Shown here one piece after another: positions 24,452 through 32,852 of a stretch of 64,000 nt of DNA. The DNA comes from Actinacidiphila paucisporea. GTDB taxonomy: Bacteria; Actinomycetota; Actinomycetes; Streptomycetales; Streptomycetaceae. The position numbers were made by a program, and so were the translations under genes. Numbering within the stretch: the stretch's first letter is position 1; every line of letters begins with the position of its first letter. The stretch covers positions 1 to 64,000 of the forward strand of contig NZ_FRBI01000031.1 of NCBI RefSeq assembly GCF_900142575.1, in the 5' to 3' direction. Below the pieces are notes generated by a model that did no database searches, had not been told where the DNA came from, and was given only the letters and a program-made list of their open reading frames with translations.

Positions 24452-24960
24452 CGCACCATCATGACCCACCCAGCACTTTCCGCCGGAGCAACCTGCGCAC
24501 GGTGCACGCAACCCAGCGTTCCGTTCACCCGGTCAGCCGGAACAGCGCGGGTCCGACGGTGGTTGGGAAGACCCTCGGCTCCATGAGCAGGTCGTCGCCG
24601 CTCGCCAGGGGCACCACGTCGCGGCGTACGCGGGCCGGATCTCTGACGCGCGGTGCCGACCCACGGCGGCGCGCGAGCCGGGCGTGGCCCCGGCCTGCCG
24701 GAGCCCGTTGAAGGCGGTGATGCCGGCGCACGTCAGCGGGCCGGCCGCGACCAGGTCGAGGCCGTTGGGCAGCGGGGTCGGGAACCCTCCCAGCCGACAC
24801 GGCAGGGCTCACCCCCTGCTCAGGATGCACATGCTCGGGCGGCGCCGCCGCGGCCGGCGCGTCATGGCAGTTGCCTTCGAGTCCACTCCAGGGTGTTGGC
24901 TGGTGGGAGAAGGATCGAGACGGGATGACTGAACGGGTGACGAGTTTCCTTGAGGAGCAC
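24452..24960. other. Gap with decayed gene fragments
   Basis: No intact gene. It holds an alcohol dehydrogenase fragment (24662-24780, listed separately). On the minus strand at about 24525-24625 a frame ends GDDLLMEPRVFPTTVGP and then a few more residues before a stop, which looks like the C-terminal end of another, unrecognised protein. The promoter of the SDR gene must lie in the last 150 bases. Confidence 0.45.
24662..24780 (-). pseudogene. Fragment of a medium-chain zinc alcohol dehydrogenase
   Basis: The minus strand reads LPNGLDLVAAGPLTCAGITA, then FNGLRQAGATPGSRAAV. This matches the conserved middle of MDR alcohol dehydrogenases (the CAG-T segment leading to the coenzyme domain). Neither the zinc-ligand N-terminus nor the Rossmann domain is present in frame. 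Confidence 0.6.
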
Positions 24961-25788
24961 ACCATGACGCAGAAGATCTGGTTCATTACCGGTGCCTCAC
25001 GCGGTTTCGGCCGGGAGTGGGCCGTCGCCGCTCTGGAACGCGGCGACTCGGTGGCCGCGACCGCCCGCGACCTGTCCGCCCTGGACGACCTCCGCGAGAA
25101 GTACGGGGAGCGGCTGCTGCCCCTGCGTCTGGACGTAACGGACCGTGATGCCGACTTCGCGGCGGTCCGCCAGGCGCACGAGCGGTTCGGACGCCTCGAC
25201 GTGGTGGTCAACAACGCCGGCTATGGCCACTTCGGCATGGTCGAGGAGCTCACCGAGGCGGAGGCCCGCGCTCAGCTGGAGACGAACCTGTTCGGGGCCC
25301 TGTGGGTCACCCAGGCCGCACTGCCGTTCCTGCGGGAGCAGGGCAGTGGCCACATCCTCCAGGTCTCCTCCATCGGAGGCATCAGCGCCTTCCCGCTGGT
25401 CGGGATCTACCACGCGTCCAAGTGGGCGCTCGAAGGCATCAGCCAGTCGCTGGCGCAGGAAGTCGCGCCGTTCGGCATCAAGGTCACACTGATCGAGCCC
25501 GGCGGGTTCGCCACGGACTGGGCGGGTTCCTCGTCGAGCACATCCGAGCCGTTGCCCGCGTACGCGGACTTCCACAAGGAGGTGCAGGTGCAGCGGCGCA
25601 AGCGTGTCGGCACCCCCGGCGACCCGACCGCGTCCGCCGCGGCCGTGCTGGAAATCGTGGACGCGGAGGAGCCGCCGCTCCGCTGCTTCTTCGGTTCTGC
25701 GCCGCTCGGCATCGCCAAGGCCGACTACGAGCAGCGTCTCGCGGTGTGGGAGAAGTGGCAGCCCGTGGCGGAACTGGCGCAGGGCTGA
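24961..25788 (+). CDS. Short-chain dehydrogenase/reductase
   Basis: 275-aa classical SDR. The cofactor loop is TGASRGFG (about 9-16), NNAG is at about 82-85, the catalytic Ser lies in QVSSIGG and the YHASK pair supplies Tyr and Lys. The ARD after strand 2 favours NADP. The ATG at 24961 is chosen because GAGGAG lies seven bases upstream; the open frame begins earlier at 24871 but without a ribosome site. It stands alone between a decayed stretch and the convergent LPMO-like gene. Substrate unknown. Confidence 0.92.
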   Translation, partial: TMTQKIWFITGASRGFGREWAVAALERGDSVAATARDLSALDDLREKYGERLLPLRLDVTDRDADFAAVRQAHERFGRLDVVVNNAGYGHFGMVEELTEAEARAQLETNLFGALWVTQAALPFLREQGSGHILQVSSIGGISAFPLVGIYHASKWALEGISQSLAQEVAPFGIKVTLIEPGGFATDWAGSSSSTSEPLPAYADFHKEVQVQRRKRVGTPGDPTASAAAVLEIVDAEEPPLRCFFGSAPLGIAKADYEQRLAVWEKWQPVAELAQG

Positions 25789-25894
25789 GCCGAGGCCCGA
25801 ACCGCAACGCACGGACCGCCACCGGGACCTGCCCGCCGCTGAGGCGCGTCCGGCCTTGCCGCGCCGTGACCACAGTCTGGCAGTGCCCTTCGCG

Positions 25895-26977
25895 TCAGCT
25901 CAGCAGCACGTCGCAGGTGGATGCGAAGAACTCCCCGGTCTTGCCGCCGTTGCCGCCGTCGGGGGTGTCAGGGCCGCCGTGGCCGCCCCAGATGTGCACG
26001 AGGGCTGCCCTGCCGGTCCGCTGCGGGAAGGTCGCGAACTCCCATGTGTCGGACTCCTCTTCGTTGTGCGAGCCCTGGACCTCGACCAGGAAGGGGGTCG
26101 GGTCCAGGTCCTCCCAGGCCAGGCCGCTGGTCGGGTCCCAGCCCTCGCGGGTGACGAACCACCGGTGGGACCAGGACTCCGACGTGTGGTAGGCCATGTA
26201 GTCGTAGGTGAAGGTCTGACTGTGGGCGGAGGTGTCCAGTTCCGTCAGGGGCCACTCGCCCAGTGCGGGGTTCGGCGCCAGATCCAGACCGCGGAAGGCC
26301 GGGTTGCCCGTGGAGGCGACGGTCGCGCCCTGGAAGAACTTGCGGTACTCCAGGTACTTCAGCTCGTCGTTCCACGGATAGTCGGCGAGCATCCGGTCGG
26401 CGCCCGGAGTCACCTCCTGCCAGACGGTGCTGGTGTTCAGGTTGCGGGCCTCCACGCAGATCTTCGAGGAATCCTCATCACGGATGGCGGCAGCCGCGCG
26501 GCTGCGCGGGTGGTTGACGGTGCCGTGCCGGGGCGCCGCGTCCCCGCCGCCGTCCGTGGTGGCCGGTCGCGGCCGCTTCGGAGCCGACCAGGGCCGGGAA
26601 CTCCCCGAGCTCACGGTCACCTCTTCCGTGAAGGGTGTGAACTGGCCGTCCACCTTGGCACGGATCTTCACGCTGTACTCGCTGTCAGGGACCTCACCGA
26701 GGTCCACCCAGTGGGAGTTGGACGGCGCCCAGTCCCAGGTGGGCCAGTACAGGAAGACGGTCTGCCGGGCTTGGCCGTTGATCCACACCTCGTAGACGTG
26801 CGGGTAGTCCGCCTCACCGTCGTTCCAGTCCTCAGGTGGCGGCCAGGTCCCCTGATCGGGGCTGTTGCCGCCGATCTGCCACCTCAGGCGGATGCCGTGC
26901 ACCTCGTAGGTGCCGTCGGTTCGGTATCTGATGTCAGCACGGAGGTCGGACGGGGCCGCATTCCGGTGGTCGCTCAT
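25895..26977 (-). CDS. FnIII-like domain fused to an AA10 LPMO-like domain, no signal peptide
   Basis: 360-aa protein. Residues 20-125 look like a fibronectin-III/Ig-like domain rich in Trp and Tyr. After a Pro/Gly/Asp linker the sequence HGTVNHPRSRAA begins at H151, which is exactly how mature AA10 (CBM33) lytic polysaccharide monooxygenases begin. Further AA10 landmarks follow: YDYMAYHTSES with H264 as second brace His, FVTREGWDP, and FFASTCDV at 350-356 with the axial Phe. In normal LPMOs the first His is the free N-terminus after signal cleavage; here it is internal, preceded by PR, and no signal peptide is visible at the start. The ATG at 26977 has a GAGGAAGGG ribosome site. It may mature by trypsin-like cleavage at R150-H151, or it may be a non-catalytic binding protein. 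Substrate (chitin, cellulose, other) unknown. Confidence 0.72.
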   Translation of the reverse strand: MSDHRNAAPSDLRADIRYRTDGTYEVHGIRLRWQIGGNSPDQGTWPPPEDWNDGEADYPHVYEVWINGQARQTVFLYWPTWDWAPSNSHWVDLGEVPDSEYSVKIRAKVDGQFTPFTEEVTVSSGSSRPWSAPKRPRPATTDGGGDAAPRHGTVNHPRSRAAAAIRDEDSSKICVEARNLNTSTVWQEVTPGADRMLADYPWNDELKYLEYRKFFQGATVASTGNPAFRGLDLAPNPALGEWPLTELDTSAHSQTFTYDYMAYHTSESWSHRWFVTREGWDPTSGLAWEDLDPTPFLVEVQGSHNEEESDTWEFATFPQRTGRAALVHIWGGHGGPDTPDGGNGGKTGEFFASTCDVLLS

Positions 26978-27095
26978 CTGATTCCCTTCCTCGAGACGCG
27001 TCCCGCGGCATATCACCGCGACACATGCGATCACACACAGTGACGCATCTTCAGGTAGCGACACGCCAGACGCGAACGCGGCGTTCACCCGGACG

Positions 27096-27119
27096 GGTTG
27101 CCGGCCGGCAACCCGTCCG
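27096..27119. repeat. Perfect GC-rich palindrome / hairpin
   Basis: ACGGGTTGCCGG and CCGGCAACCCGT, in direct contact within the region 27095-27120, form an uninterrupted inverted repeat. It lies about 120 bp before the LPMO-like start on the minus strand. It could be an operator or a cruciform/hairpin that separates the two divergent units. Confidence 0.5.
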
Positions 27120-27278
27120 GGTGCTCGGCGGCGCGTCCACCCCGGCGGCAGGGCCGGTTGCCCGGCCTCCTGCATTGACGCGCGGGGACGCCGGAGGGCA
27201 GCGGCGCGGGCGTCAGGGCGATGGCAACGTCGACAAGCGATCGGGCCCCCTGATGTGACCCGGATCACCCCTCGCAGC

Positions 27279-27305
27279 TGTCACGGGATCGGACGGTCGC
27301 CCGTC
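27279..27305 (+). promoter_or_regulatory. ECF41-type promoter for the epimerase gene
   Basis: TGTCACG at 27279-27285, a spacer of exactly 16 nt, then CGTC at 27302-27305. This matches the ECF41 consensus as I recall it, TGTCACA-N16-CGTC, with a single difference in the last base of the -35. It lies 69 bp before the epimerase gene, whose downstream neighbour encodes an ECF41 sigma factor, so autoregulation of the pair is expected. Confidence 0.72.
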
Positions 27306-27373
27306 CTGATGCCGTCACCGGGCGGCCCGGTACCCGTAGGGCCGCCGCAGCACGAACTCAGGAGTCCGTCATC

Positions 27374-28345
27374 ATGCGTGTTCTCGTTGCCGGAGCGAGC
27401 GGCGTCATCGGCAGCCGTCTCGTCCCGTTGCTGACTGCCGTCGGCCATGATGTGGTCGCGCTGGCCCGCAGCTCCCGGCGCACCTCCGCGCTCGAGGCGC
27501 TCGGCGTGGACGTGGTCGTCGCCGACGCGCTCGACCGCGACCAACTGCTCGCCGCCGTACGGCGGGCCGCGCCTGACGCCGTCGTCAACCTGCTCACCGC
27601 CATCCCTGCCGACATCAACCCGCGCCATATGGCCGAGGAGTTCGCGCTCACCAACCGGCTGCGCACCGAAGGCACGCGCAACCTGATGGAGGCCGGCCGG
27701 AGGGTGGGCGTGCGGCGGATCGTCGCCCAGGGACTCGCGTACGGCTACCAACCGGGCGCCGGACTCGCCAACGAGGACGCCCCGCTGTGGCACGACGCGA
27801 CCCCCCGCCCGTTCGCACCGGTGCTCGCCGCGCTGGTCTCGCTGGAGGAGCAGACCGTCGCGGCGGGCGGCACGGTCCTGCGGTTCGGGCACCTGTACGG
27901 CCCGGGGTCCGCGTACGCCGCCGACGGCGCCTTCACCGCGCACGTACGGGCGGGCAAGGTCCCACTGGTCGGTGGCGGCAACGCGGTGTTCTCCTTCACG
28001 CACGCCGACGACGCGGCCACGGCGATCGTCGCCGCGCTCGACCGCGTGGCGGTCGGCGCCCTCAACGTCGTCGACGACGACCCGGCACCGCTGCACACGT
28101 GGCTGCCGGAGTTCGCCGCCCGGCTCGGTGCACCCGCACCCAAGAGGGCTCCGGCCGCGCTGGCCCGGCTCGCGGTCGGCGGCTGGGGCGTCGCTTTCAT
28201 GAACCGGCTGCGTGGCGCCGACAACGCCAGGGCCTGCCTCACCCTCAACTGGCGCCCCGGCTACGCCTCGTGGCGCGACGGCCTGTCCATCGCGGACGCC
28301 GCCGGCACCCAGGCGGGCCCCTCGGGCTCGCGTCCCGATGCATGA
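27374..28345 (+). CDS. NAD-dependent epimerase/dehydratase, ECF41-linked COE protein
   Basis: 323-aa extended-SDR protein. It begins MRVLVAGASGVIGSRL with the GxxGxxG nucleotide loop, then DAVVNLLTAIP and, later, RFGHLYGPGS; the usual YxxxK catalytic pair is not clear, the region instead reading AYGYQPG. ECF41 sigma factors are known to sit beside a carboxymuconolactone decarboxylase, oxidoreductase or epimerase (COE) gene, and this is the epimerase variant. An AGGAG ribosome site precedes the ATG. It is followed after 111 bp by the sigma factor gene and preceded by an ECF41-type promoter. Confidence 0.87.
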   Translation: MRVLVAGASGVIGSRLVPLLTAVGHDVVALARSSRRTSALEALGVDVVVADALDRDQLLAAVRRAAPDAVVNLLTAIPADINPRHMAEEFALTNRLRTEGTRNLMEAGRRVGVRRIVAQGLAYGYQPGAGLANEDAPLWHDATPRPFAPVLAALVSLEEQTVAAGGTVLRFGHLYGPGSAYAADGAFTAHVRAGKVPLVGGGNAVFSFTHADDAATAIVAALDRVAVGALNVVDDDPAPLHTWLPEFAARLGAPAPKRAPAALARLAVGGWGVAFMNRLRGADNARACLTLNWRPGYASWRDGLSIADAAGTQAGPSGSRPDA

Positions 28346-28456
28346 TGCGGAGGTGGGACGCCCCGCACGGGGCTCCACAGCTCCCGTTCCCCGCTGGCTT
28401 TCCCGCCGGCTTCCCTGCACATCGCCCTGTACGGAGGACCGAGGGAGGTTCCACCG

Positions 28457-29350
28457 ATGACCGCCACGCCCCCGCCTGCCACGGCGACCCCCGAAGCCGT
28501 CTTCGAGGACTACCGACCGCTGCTCCTCGGCCTCGCGTACCGGCTCCTGGGGAGTATGTGGGATGCCGAGGACGTGGTGCAGGAGGGGTACGTGCGCTGG
28601 GCCGCGGCGGACCGCGCCGAGATCCGCGTGCCGCGCGCCTTCCTCGTCACCGTCGTCTCGCGCCTGGCTCTGGACCAGCTACGGGCGGCGCGTGTGACGC
28701 GCGAGGCGTACACCGGGCCGTGGCTGCCCGAACCGGTCGCGTCCGACGCCTTCGGACCGTCCCAGACCGCCGAGCTGCGGGACTCGCTCGCGTACGCGAC
28801 ACTTCACCTCATGGAGCGCCTGACCCCGCCGGAGCGGGCGGTGTTCGTGCTGCGCGAGGCGTTCGAGCTGCCCTACGGCGAGATCGCCTCGATCGTCGGC
28901 GTGACCGTCGCGAACTGCCGCCAGTTGCACAGCCGGGCCGGCCGCCACCTCGCCGCCGACCGCGAGCGCTTCCGCCCCGACCCGGCCGCGCACAGCGAAC
29001 TGCTGGGCCGCTTCATCGATGCGGCTCAGCAGGGCGATCTGGCCGCCCTCACCGACCTGTTGAGCGAGGACGTCGTGGTGTGGAACGACGGCGGAGGCAG
29101 GGTCCGCGCCGCGCTGCGACCGGTCGAGGGCCGCGAGATCGTCCTGGCGTTCCTGACCGGCCTTCTCGCCCGCTACGGTCTGGGCGAGACACGGCTGGTC
29201 AGCGTGAACGACGGCTCGCCCGCGGTGTGGACCGAAGTCGACGGCAGCCGCCAGCTCGTCGCGCTCGACATCCGTCAGGACGGCCTGATCCACGGCATTT
29301 TCGCCGTCCTCAACCCGGAAAAGCTCACGCGTGTGGCTCCTCAGACGTAG
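28457..29350 (+). CDS. sigJ: ECF41 family RNA polymerase sigma factor (SigJ-type)
   Basis: 297-aa sigma factor with region 2 (about 20-85: YRLLGSMWDAEDVVQE), region 4 (about 115-165: LTPPERAVFVLREAFELPY) and a C-terminal SnoaL-like extension (about 175-297) that acts as a fused regulatory domain in this group. The three signature motifs of ECF41 are present: WLPEP in the linker, DGGGR (for DGGGK) and NPEKL (for NPDKL). No anti-sigma gene is next to it, as expected, because the extension takes that role. GGGAGG precedes the ATG. Together with the upstream epimerase gene and its ECF41-type promoter it forms a complete autoregulated unit. The gene symbol is used in the family sense. Confidence 0.93.
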   Translation: MTATPPPATATPEAVFEDYRPLLLGLAYRLLGSMWDAEDVVQEGYVRWAAADRAEIRVPRAFLVTVVSRLALDQLRAARVTREAYTGPWLPEPVASDAFGPSQTAELRDSLAYATLHLMERLTPPERAVFVLREAFELPYGEIASIVGVTVANCRQLHSRAGRHLAADRERFRPDPAAHSELLGRFIDAAQQGDLAALTDLLSEDVVVWNDGGGRVRAALRPVEGREIVLAFLTGLLARYGLGETRLVSVNDGSPAVWTEVDGSRQLVALDIRQDGLIHGIFAVLNPEKLTRVAPQT

Positions 29351-29699
29351 CGGCCGCGCGGCCGCTTCAGCACCGTCCGCGACAACCGTCGGTCCGCTGG
29401 ACCCGTACACGAGGTCGCTGCCGTTGTTGGGGCCGTCGACCAGCTTGCCGCCGTCCCGCAGCTGTCGGATCCGACCACGGTGTCGGCCGCGACCGACCGG
29501 GGGCGATCACGGCGGCCGTCGGCCCCGCCCCCAGCCCTCCCTCATCCGGACCCCGGCGCGGAGCCGGTCGTGGAACTCCGGAGCTAAGGACGCTCTACAC
29601 GGTGGAGGACGTCCCACACTCACCATCGTTGTCGCATTCGCGTGAAACCCGGCGGCGACGCCGCGCGCGGCTCGTCGCCGGGCGCGCGGGCCCCGCCGT

Positions 29700-29935
29700 C
29701 CCGCGACGGACGCGCAGCGCGGGCACACCCGCTGGACGCGGTCGGCCGCGCCCCCGGACTCGGGGAAGGTGTCGGCCCAGGTGACGTGCGGGAAGCGGCC
29801 CTGCTGCGACCGGCTCAGGGACAGGCCGCAGACGGTCTGGTTCAGGCCCGGCTCCCACGCGTGCTGCTGATCGGGGTTCTGCGGCGCGCCGTGCGTCGTG
29901 GGGTTGATCGGCGGGCTGCTGGTGCCGGGTGAGAC
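29700..29935 (-). pseudogene. Possible remnant of a small Cys-containing protein
   Basis: The minus strand reads GLNQTVCGLSLSRSQQGR, FPHVTWADTFPE and VCPRCASVA. The Cys-x2-Cys and the conserved-looking Trp/Pro pattern suggest a short zinc-ribbon-like protein. It has no clean start or ribosome site and lies in the same open frame as the end of the DUF8129-like fragment. It might be a short real gene with an unrecognised start; I cannot name its family. Confidence 0.3.
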
Positions 29936-29984
29936 CGGCGAACCGCCGTCGGCGGCGGGGCCTGCTCGACGGCGCGCCCGTCCG

Positions 29985-30182
29985 GCGAACCCGACGAGAG
30001 CGGGGGAGCCCTCCTGTACCTGCCGCAGCCGCGCCTGGAGCACCGTCTTGACCGGCAACCGGTAGGCGTGCGACTCCTCGTACGCCGGCAGGACACGCAG
30101 ATCCGCCTCGGGGAGCAGAGCGGAGCCGGTGTTCCAGGCTGGACGTCTGCAGGTGGTCGTAGTCGGGTACGGGCAGTTCCAC
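29985..30182 (-). pseudogene. Frameshifted DUF8129-like (LPDYDxL) gene
   Basis: From 30182 the minus strand reads MELPVPDYDHLQTSSLEHR and continues LRS. At about 30118 the neighbouring frame takes over with LRVLPAYEESHAYRLPV and KTVLQARLRQVQEGS. Joined, this is the small helical domain with the PDYDxL...L.HRI...AYE..H..RP.V...L..RL..L pattern found in actinobacterial DUF8129-type proteins. The single frameshift breaks it. Confidence 0.5.
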
Positions 30183-30343
30183 GTGGCTCGCGTCCGCCTG
30201 GGACCCGGTCGCTGCGGTCGCCCTCCGCCTGGGACGGTGTCGAGTCCTGCACTCGCCGCTCCCCGCGCAGCCCTCGGCCGCGCTGGCCCCAACGCCGCGG
30301 TGCGCCTGCCGGGTGAAGGCGTACGGCGGACTCGCGCACGGGC

Positions 30344-32500
30344 CTACGTCGCGGCGGAACCGTTCCGGGTCTGGGCGCGTAGGAGCAGGATCGCGATGTC
30401 GTCGGCGTGGCTGCCGCCGGGACGGGTGGTGCGGACGAGCGTGTCCATGAGGCCGGGAAGGTCGTCCAGATCCTCGTCGCGGGCCTCGGACAGGCAGCAG
30501 GCCATGACGTTCATCGACTCGGCCATGTCGTGGCCCGGTTGCTCGACGAGGCCGTCGGTGTACAGGGCGAGAAGCGCGCCAGGCGGGAAACCGACCCTGG
30601 TGACGGGGTAGGCGGCGTCGGAGGCGACGCCGAGCAGCGGGCCGGGCTCCACCGACAGGACGTCGGTGCGGCCGTCGCTGTGGCGCAGCAGCGGCGGAGG
30701 GTGGCCGGCGCTGGCGATGTCCGCCCGGCAGTGGGTGATGTCGAAGTGCACGCAGAGGCAGGACACCAGCAGGTCGGCGTGCAGGTCGGCCAGCAGGCGG
30801 TTGGTGCGGACGAGTACCTCGCCCGGGGACGTGGCGGCGCTCGAGTGCGCGTGCACCGCGGTGCGCACCTGGCCCATGAGCGCGGCGGCGGCCACGTTGT
30901 GCCCCTGGACATCGCCGATGACCGCCGAGCAGGTCGTGGGGTCCAGGCAGATGATGTCGTAGAAGTCTCCGCCGATGTCCATCCCGTAGCTGGCGGGGAG
31001 GTAACAGGCTCCGATGTCGAGACCGTGGACAGAGGGCAGTCGATGGGGAAGCAGCGCCTGCTGGAGTCCGTGGGCGACGTCCTTCTTGGCGTCGTACAGA
31101 CGGGCGCGGTCCAGGGCCTGGGCGATCAGGCCGCCCAGCGAGGTGAGGACGGCACGCTCGTCAGCGGTGAAGGAACGGGGCCGCGCGTAGGACAGCACGC
31201 AGCATCCGTCCGGTTGCCCGGCGACGTTGAGCGGCAGGAAGGCCCAGGCCTGCTTGCCGCTTAGAGCGGGGGCCCGTGGATAGGCCGCCGCGAGGTCCTC
31301 GGCGCTTTCGAAGAACTGCGGCATGTTGGCCGCGAGCACGTCGCCCGCCGGGGTGAGATCGGCGTCCACGGGAAGCCCGTCGAGGCGCTCTACGACGGCC
31401 GGGGGATATCCGCGGGAGCCGATGACGCGCAGCCGCCCGCCGTCCACGGTGGTGAGCATCAGACCCTGTGCGCCGAAGGCGGGCATGATCTGGTCGGCGA
31501 TCAGGTCGACGACGTCCGCCACTCCGGCGGCTTCCGTGAGGGCCGCCGCCAGGTGCATGAGCTGGTAGAGCCGCCCGGCCCCGCCGCGCGCCGCGTCGGT
31601 GGGCGGGGCGGCTTCCGACTGCCCGGTCGGCTGCGCCGCGGTCGTCGGCGCGTGGGTGATCCGCACGCTGATGCCGCTCGCGTCGGGGTGCAGTTCGAAG
31701 CGCAGCCACCGGTCGGGCGGCCGCCGCGCCAGGTAGGAGCGGGATTCGCGGCTGATGACGGCACTTCGGTAGTGGTCCTCGTAGACGGGATCGTCCAGCC
31801 AGGGCAGCGACTGCCACGGCAGCGTGCCGATCAGCCGGTCGGCGCTGAGCCCCAGGAGTTCTACGGCGCCGCTGGTGAGGAAGGTGATGCGCCCGTCCAG
31901 ATCCAGGGAGACGCAGCCGCCCGGCAGGCGCTCCGCGAAGTCCTCGGCCGTCCGGCCGGTGCGGGGCCGGCCGGCAGGGGGCAGAGTCACCAGGCGCGGT
32001 TCGGGGAAGGATTCGGGCAGTCGTGTGTCGCGGCTGCTCGCCGCTCTCTCCAGGAGACGGGCGACGCGGCGCCCGCTGGAGGTGATGTGGCCGCGCTGGC
32101 GGTCGGTGAGTCGCGGCGGGTGGGACGAGGGCCACACCAGCATGAGCGCGCCCCAGCACCGGTCGCTGCCGCTGAGAGGCGTGGCGGCCAGCGCGAACCG
32201 GTACGGCAGGGCCACGGCCGCGCGCGGGTAGCACCGCACCAGTTCCTCCTGGGTGCCCACCCAGACCAGCCGGTCATCGCGAACGGCGTCGGCCACCGGC
32301 AGCGGAGCGGCGAGAGCCACCTGGTTCCACGACGCCAGCAGGTCGAGAGGTATCCCGTACACGACCGCCAGATGCAGCACCTGATCGGAGTCGGACAGCA
32401 GGTAGATGCCGCCCACGGACGCGCCGGTCTGCCGCACCGCCTCCAGCAGGGCGGCATCCAGTACGTCCGCCCCGTCGCGGTTCCTGTCCGTGACGGTCAT
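30344..32500 (-). CDS. SpoIIE-type PP2C phosphatase with GAF, PAS and GAF sensors
   Basis: 718-aa signalling phosphatase from the ATG at 32500 (GTGAGGC ribosome site); the frame is open to a GTG at 32692, which would add 64 residues without a recognisable domain. Order: GAF (about 15-150), PAS (about 195-300; LDLDGRITFLTSGAVELLG), GAF (about 325-480), SpoIIE/PP2C (about 495-710) with GGDFYDI and GDVQGHNVAAAAL holding the metal Asp residues and SHADDIAILLL at the end. It has no C-terminal kinase domain, unlike the phosphatase at 3813. Its likely targets are anti-anti-sigma (STAS) proteins encoded elsewhere. Divergent from cydA, so it might help control respiration or share its signal; that is only positional. 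Confidence 0.87.
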   Translation of the reverse strand: MTVTDRNRDGADVLDAALLEAVRQTGASVGGIYLLSDSDQVLHLAVVYGIPLDLLASWNQVALAAPLPVADAVRDDRLVWVGTQEELVRCYPRAAVALPYRFALAATPLSGSDRCWGALMLVWPSSHPPRLTDRQRGHITSSGRRVARLLERAASSRDTRLPESFPEPRLVTLPPAGRPRTGRTAEDFAERLPGGCVSLDLDGRITFLTSGAVELLGLSADRLIGTLPWQSLPWLDDPVYEDHYRSAVISRESRSYLARRPPDRWLRFELHPDASGISVRITHAPTTAAQPTGQSEAAPPTDAARGGAGRLYQLMHLAAALTEAAGVADVVDLIADQIMPAFGAQGLMLTTVDGGRLRVIGSRGYPPAVVERLDGLPVDADLTPAGDVLAANMPQFFESAEDLAAAYPRAPALSGKQAWAFLPLNVAGQPDGCCVLSYARPRSFTADERAVLTSLGGLIAQALDRARLYDAKKDVAHGLQQALLPHRLPSVHGLDIGACYLPASYGMDIGGDFYDIICLDPTTCSAVIGDVQGHNVAAAALMGQVRTAVHAHSSAATSPGEVLVRTNRLLADLHADLLVSCLCVHFDITHCRADIASAGHPPPLLRHSDGRTDVLSVEPGPLLGVASDAAYPVTRVGFPPGALLALYTDGLVEQPGHDMAESMNVMACCLSEARDEDLDDLPGLMDTLVRTTRPGGSHADDIAILLLRAQTRNGSAAT

Positions 32501-32852
32501 GGTCGCTTGCCTCACGAAGTCGTCAGCGCGCCCTGTAGCGGTCTCTCCGGTCGGGCTCGCCACCGCTCCCTCCGTGAGCGCGAGGGGCGCCACGAGGACG
32601 GAACAATACGGGCCTAACGGAAGAGTACGTCCATACCGTGCACCTGTCATCGTGGCAGTCAGCGGACAGCGGGACAGCGCTGGGCGGTACACGGTCGCGC
32701 GGCGTGGCCGGATGCGGCGATCCGGGAGGCGGGGTGCGCCGCCCTCCTGTTCAGCGGGGGCCCGGCAGGCGGCCTGCCGCCGAACGGGTGGTGACCGCGG
32801 CGGCTAGGTGGTGGCGGTCCCTCCGGCCCGGCGGATCCGGGACGATGCGGGA
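32501..32852. other. Divergent promoter region, phosphatase / cydA
   Basis: No gene recognised. If the phosphatase starts at its upstream GTG the true gap is 160 bp. A Rex-type operator (TTGTGAANNNNTTCACAA) that often precedes cydA was looked for and not seen. Confidence 0.35.

Larger units (their letters stand above)
26978..27373. other. Divergent intergenic region, LPMO-like / epimerase
   Basis: No gene is seen. It carries the promoters of the LPMO-like gene (minus) and the epimerase gene (plus). The ECF41-type promoter at 27279-27305 is the only site read with confidence. A GC-rich direct repeat of GACGGGTTGCC and CAACCCGTCC type occurs around 27093-27122 and could form a hairpin (ACGGGTTGCCGGCCGGCAACCCGT). 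Confidence 0.5.
29351..30343. other. 1-kb stretch with decayed genes on the minus strand
   Basis: No intact gene is supported. Two remnants are seen on the minus strand and listed separately (29700-29935 and 29985-30182). The remaining 29351-29699 holds only GC shadows; a plus-strand frame over 29642-29932 lacks any recognisable feature. Confidence 0.5.

Noticed and set aside
23807..24960. Mobile element flanking the cluster
   Set aside because: Gene fragments are present but no transposase, integrase, inverted terminal repeat or tRNA attachment site was recognised.
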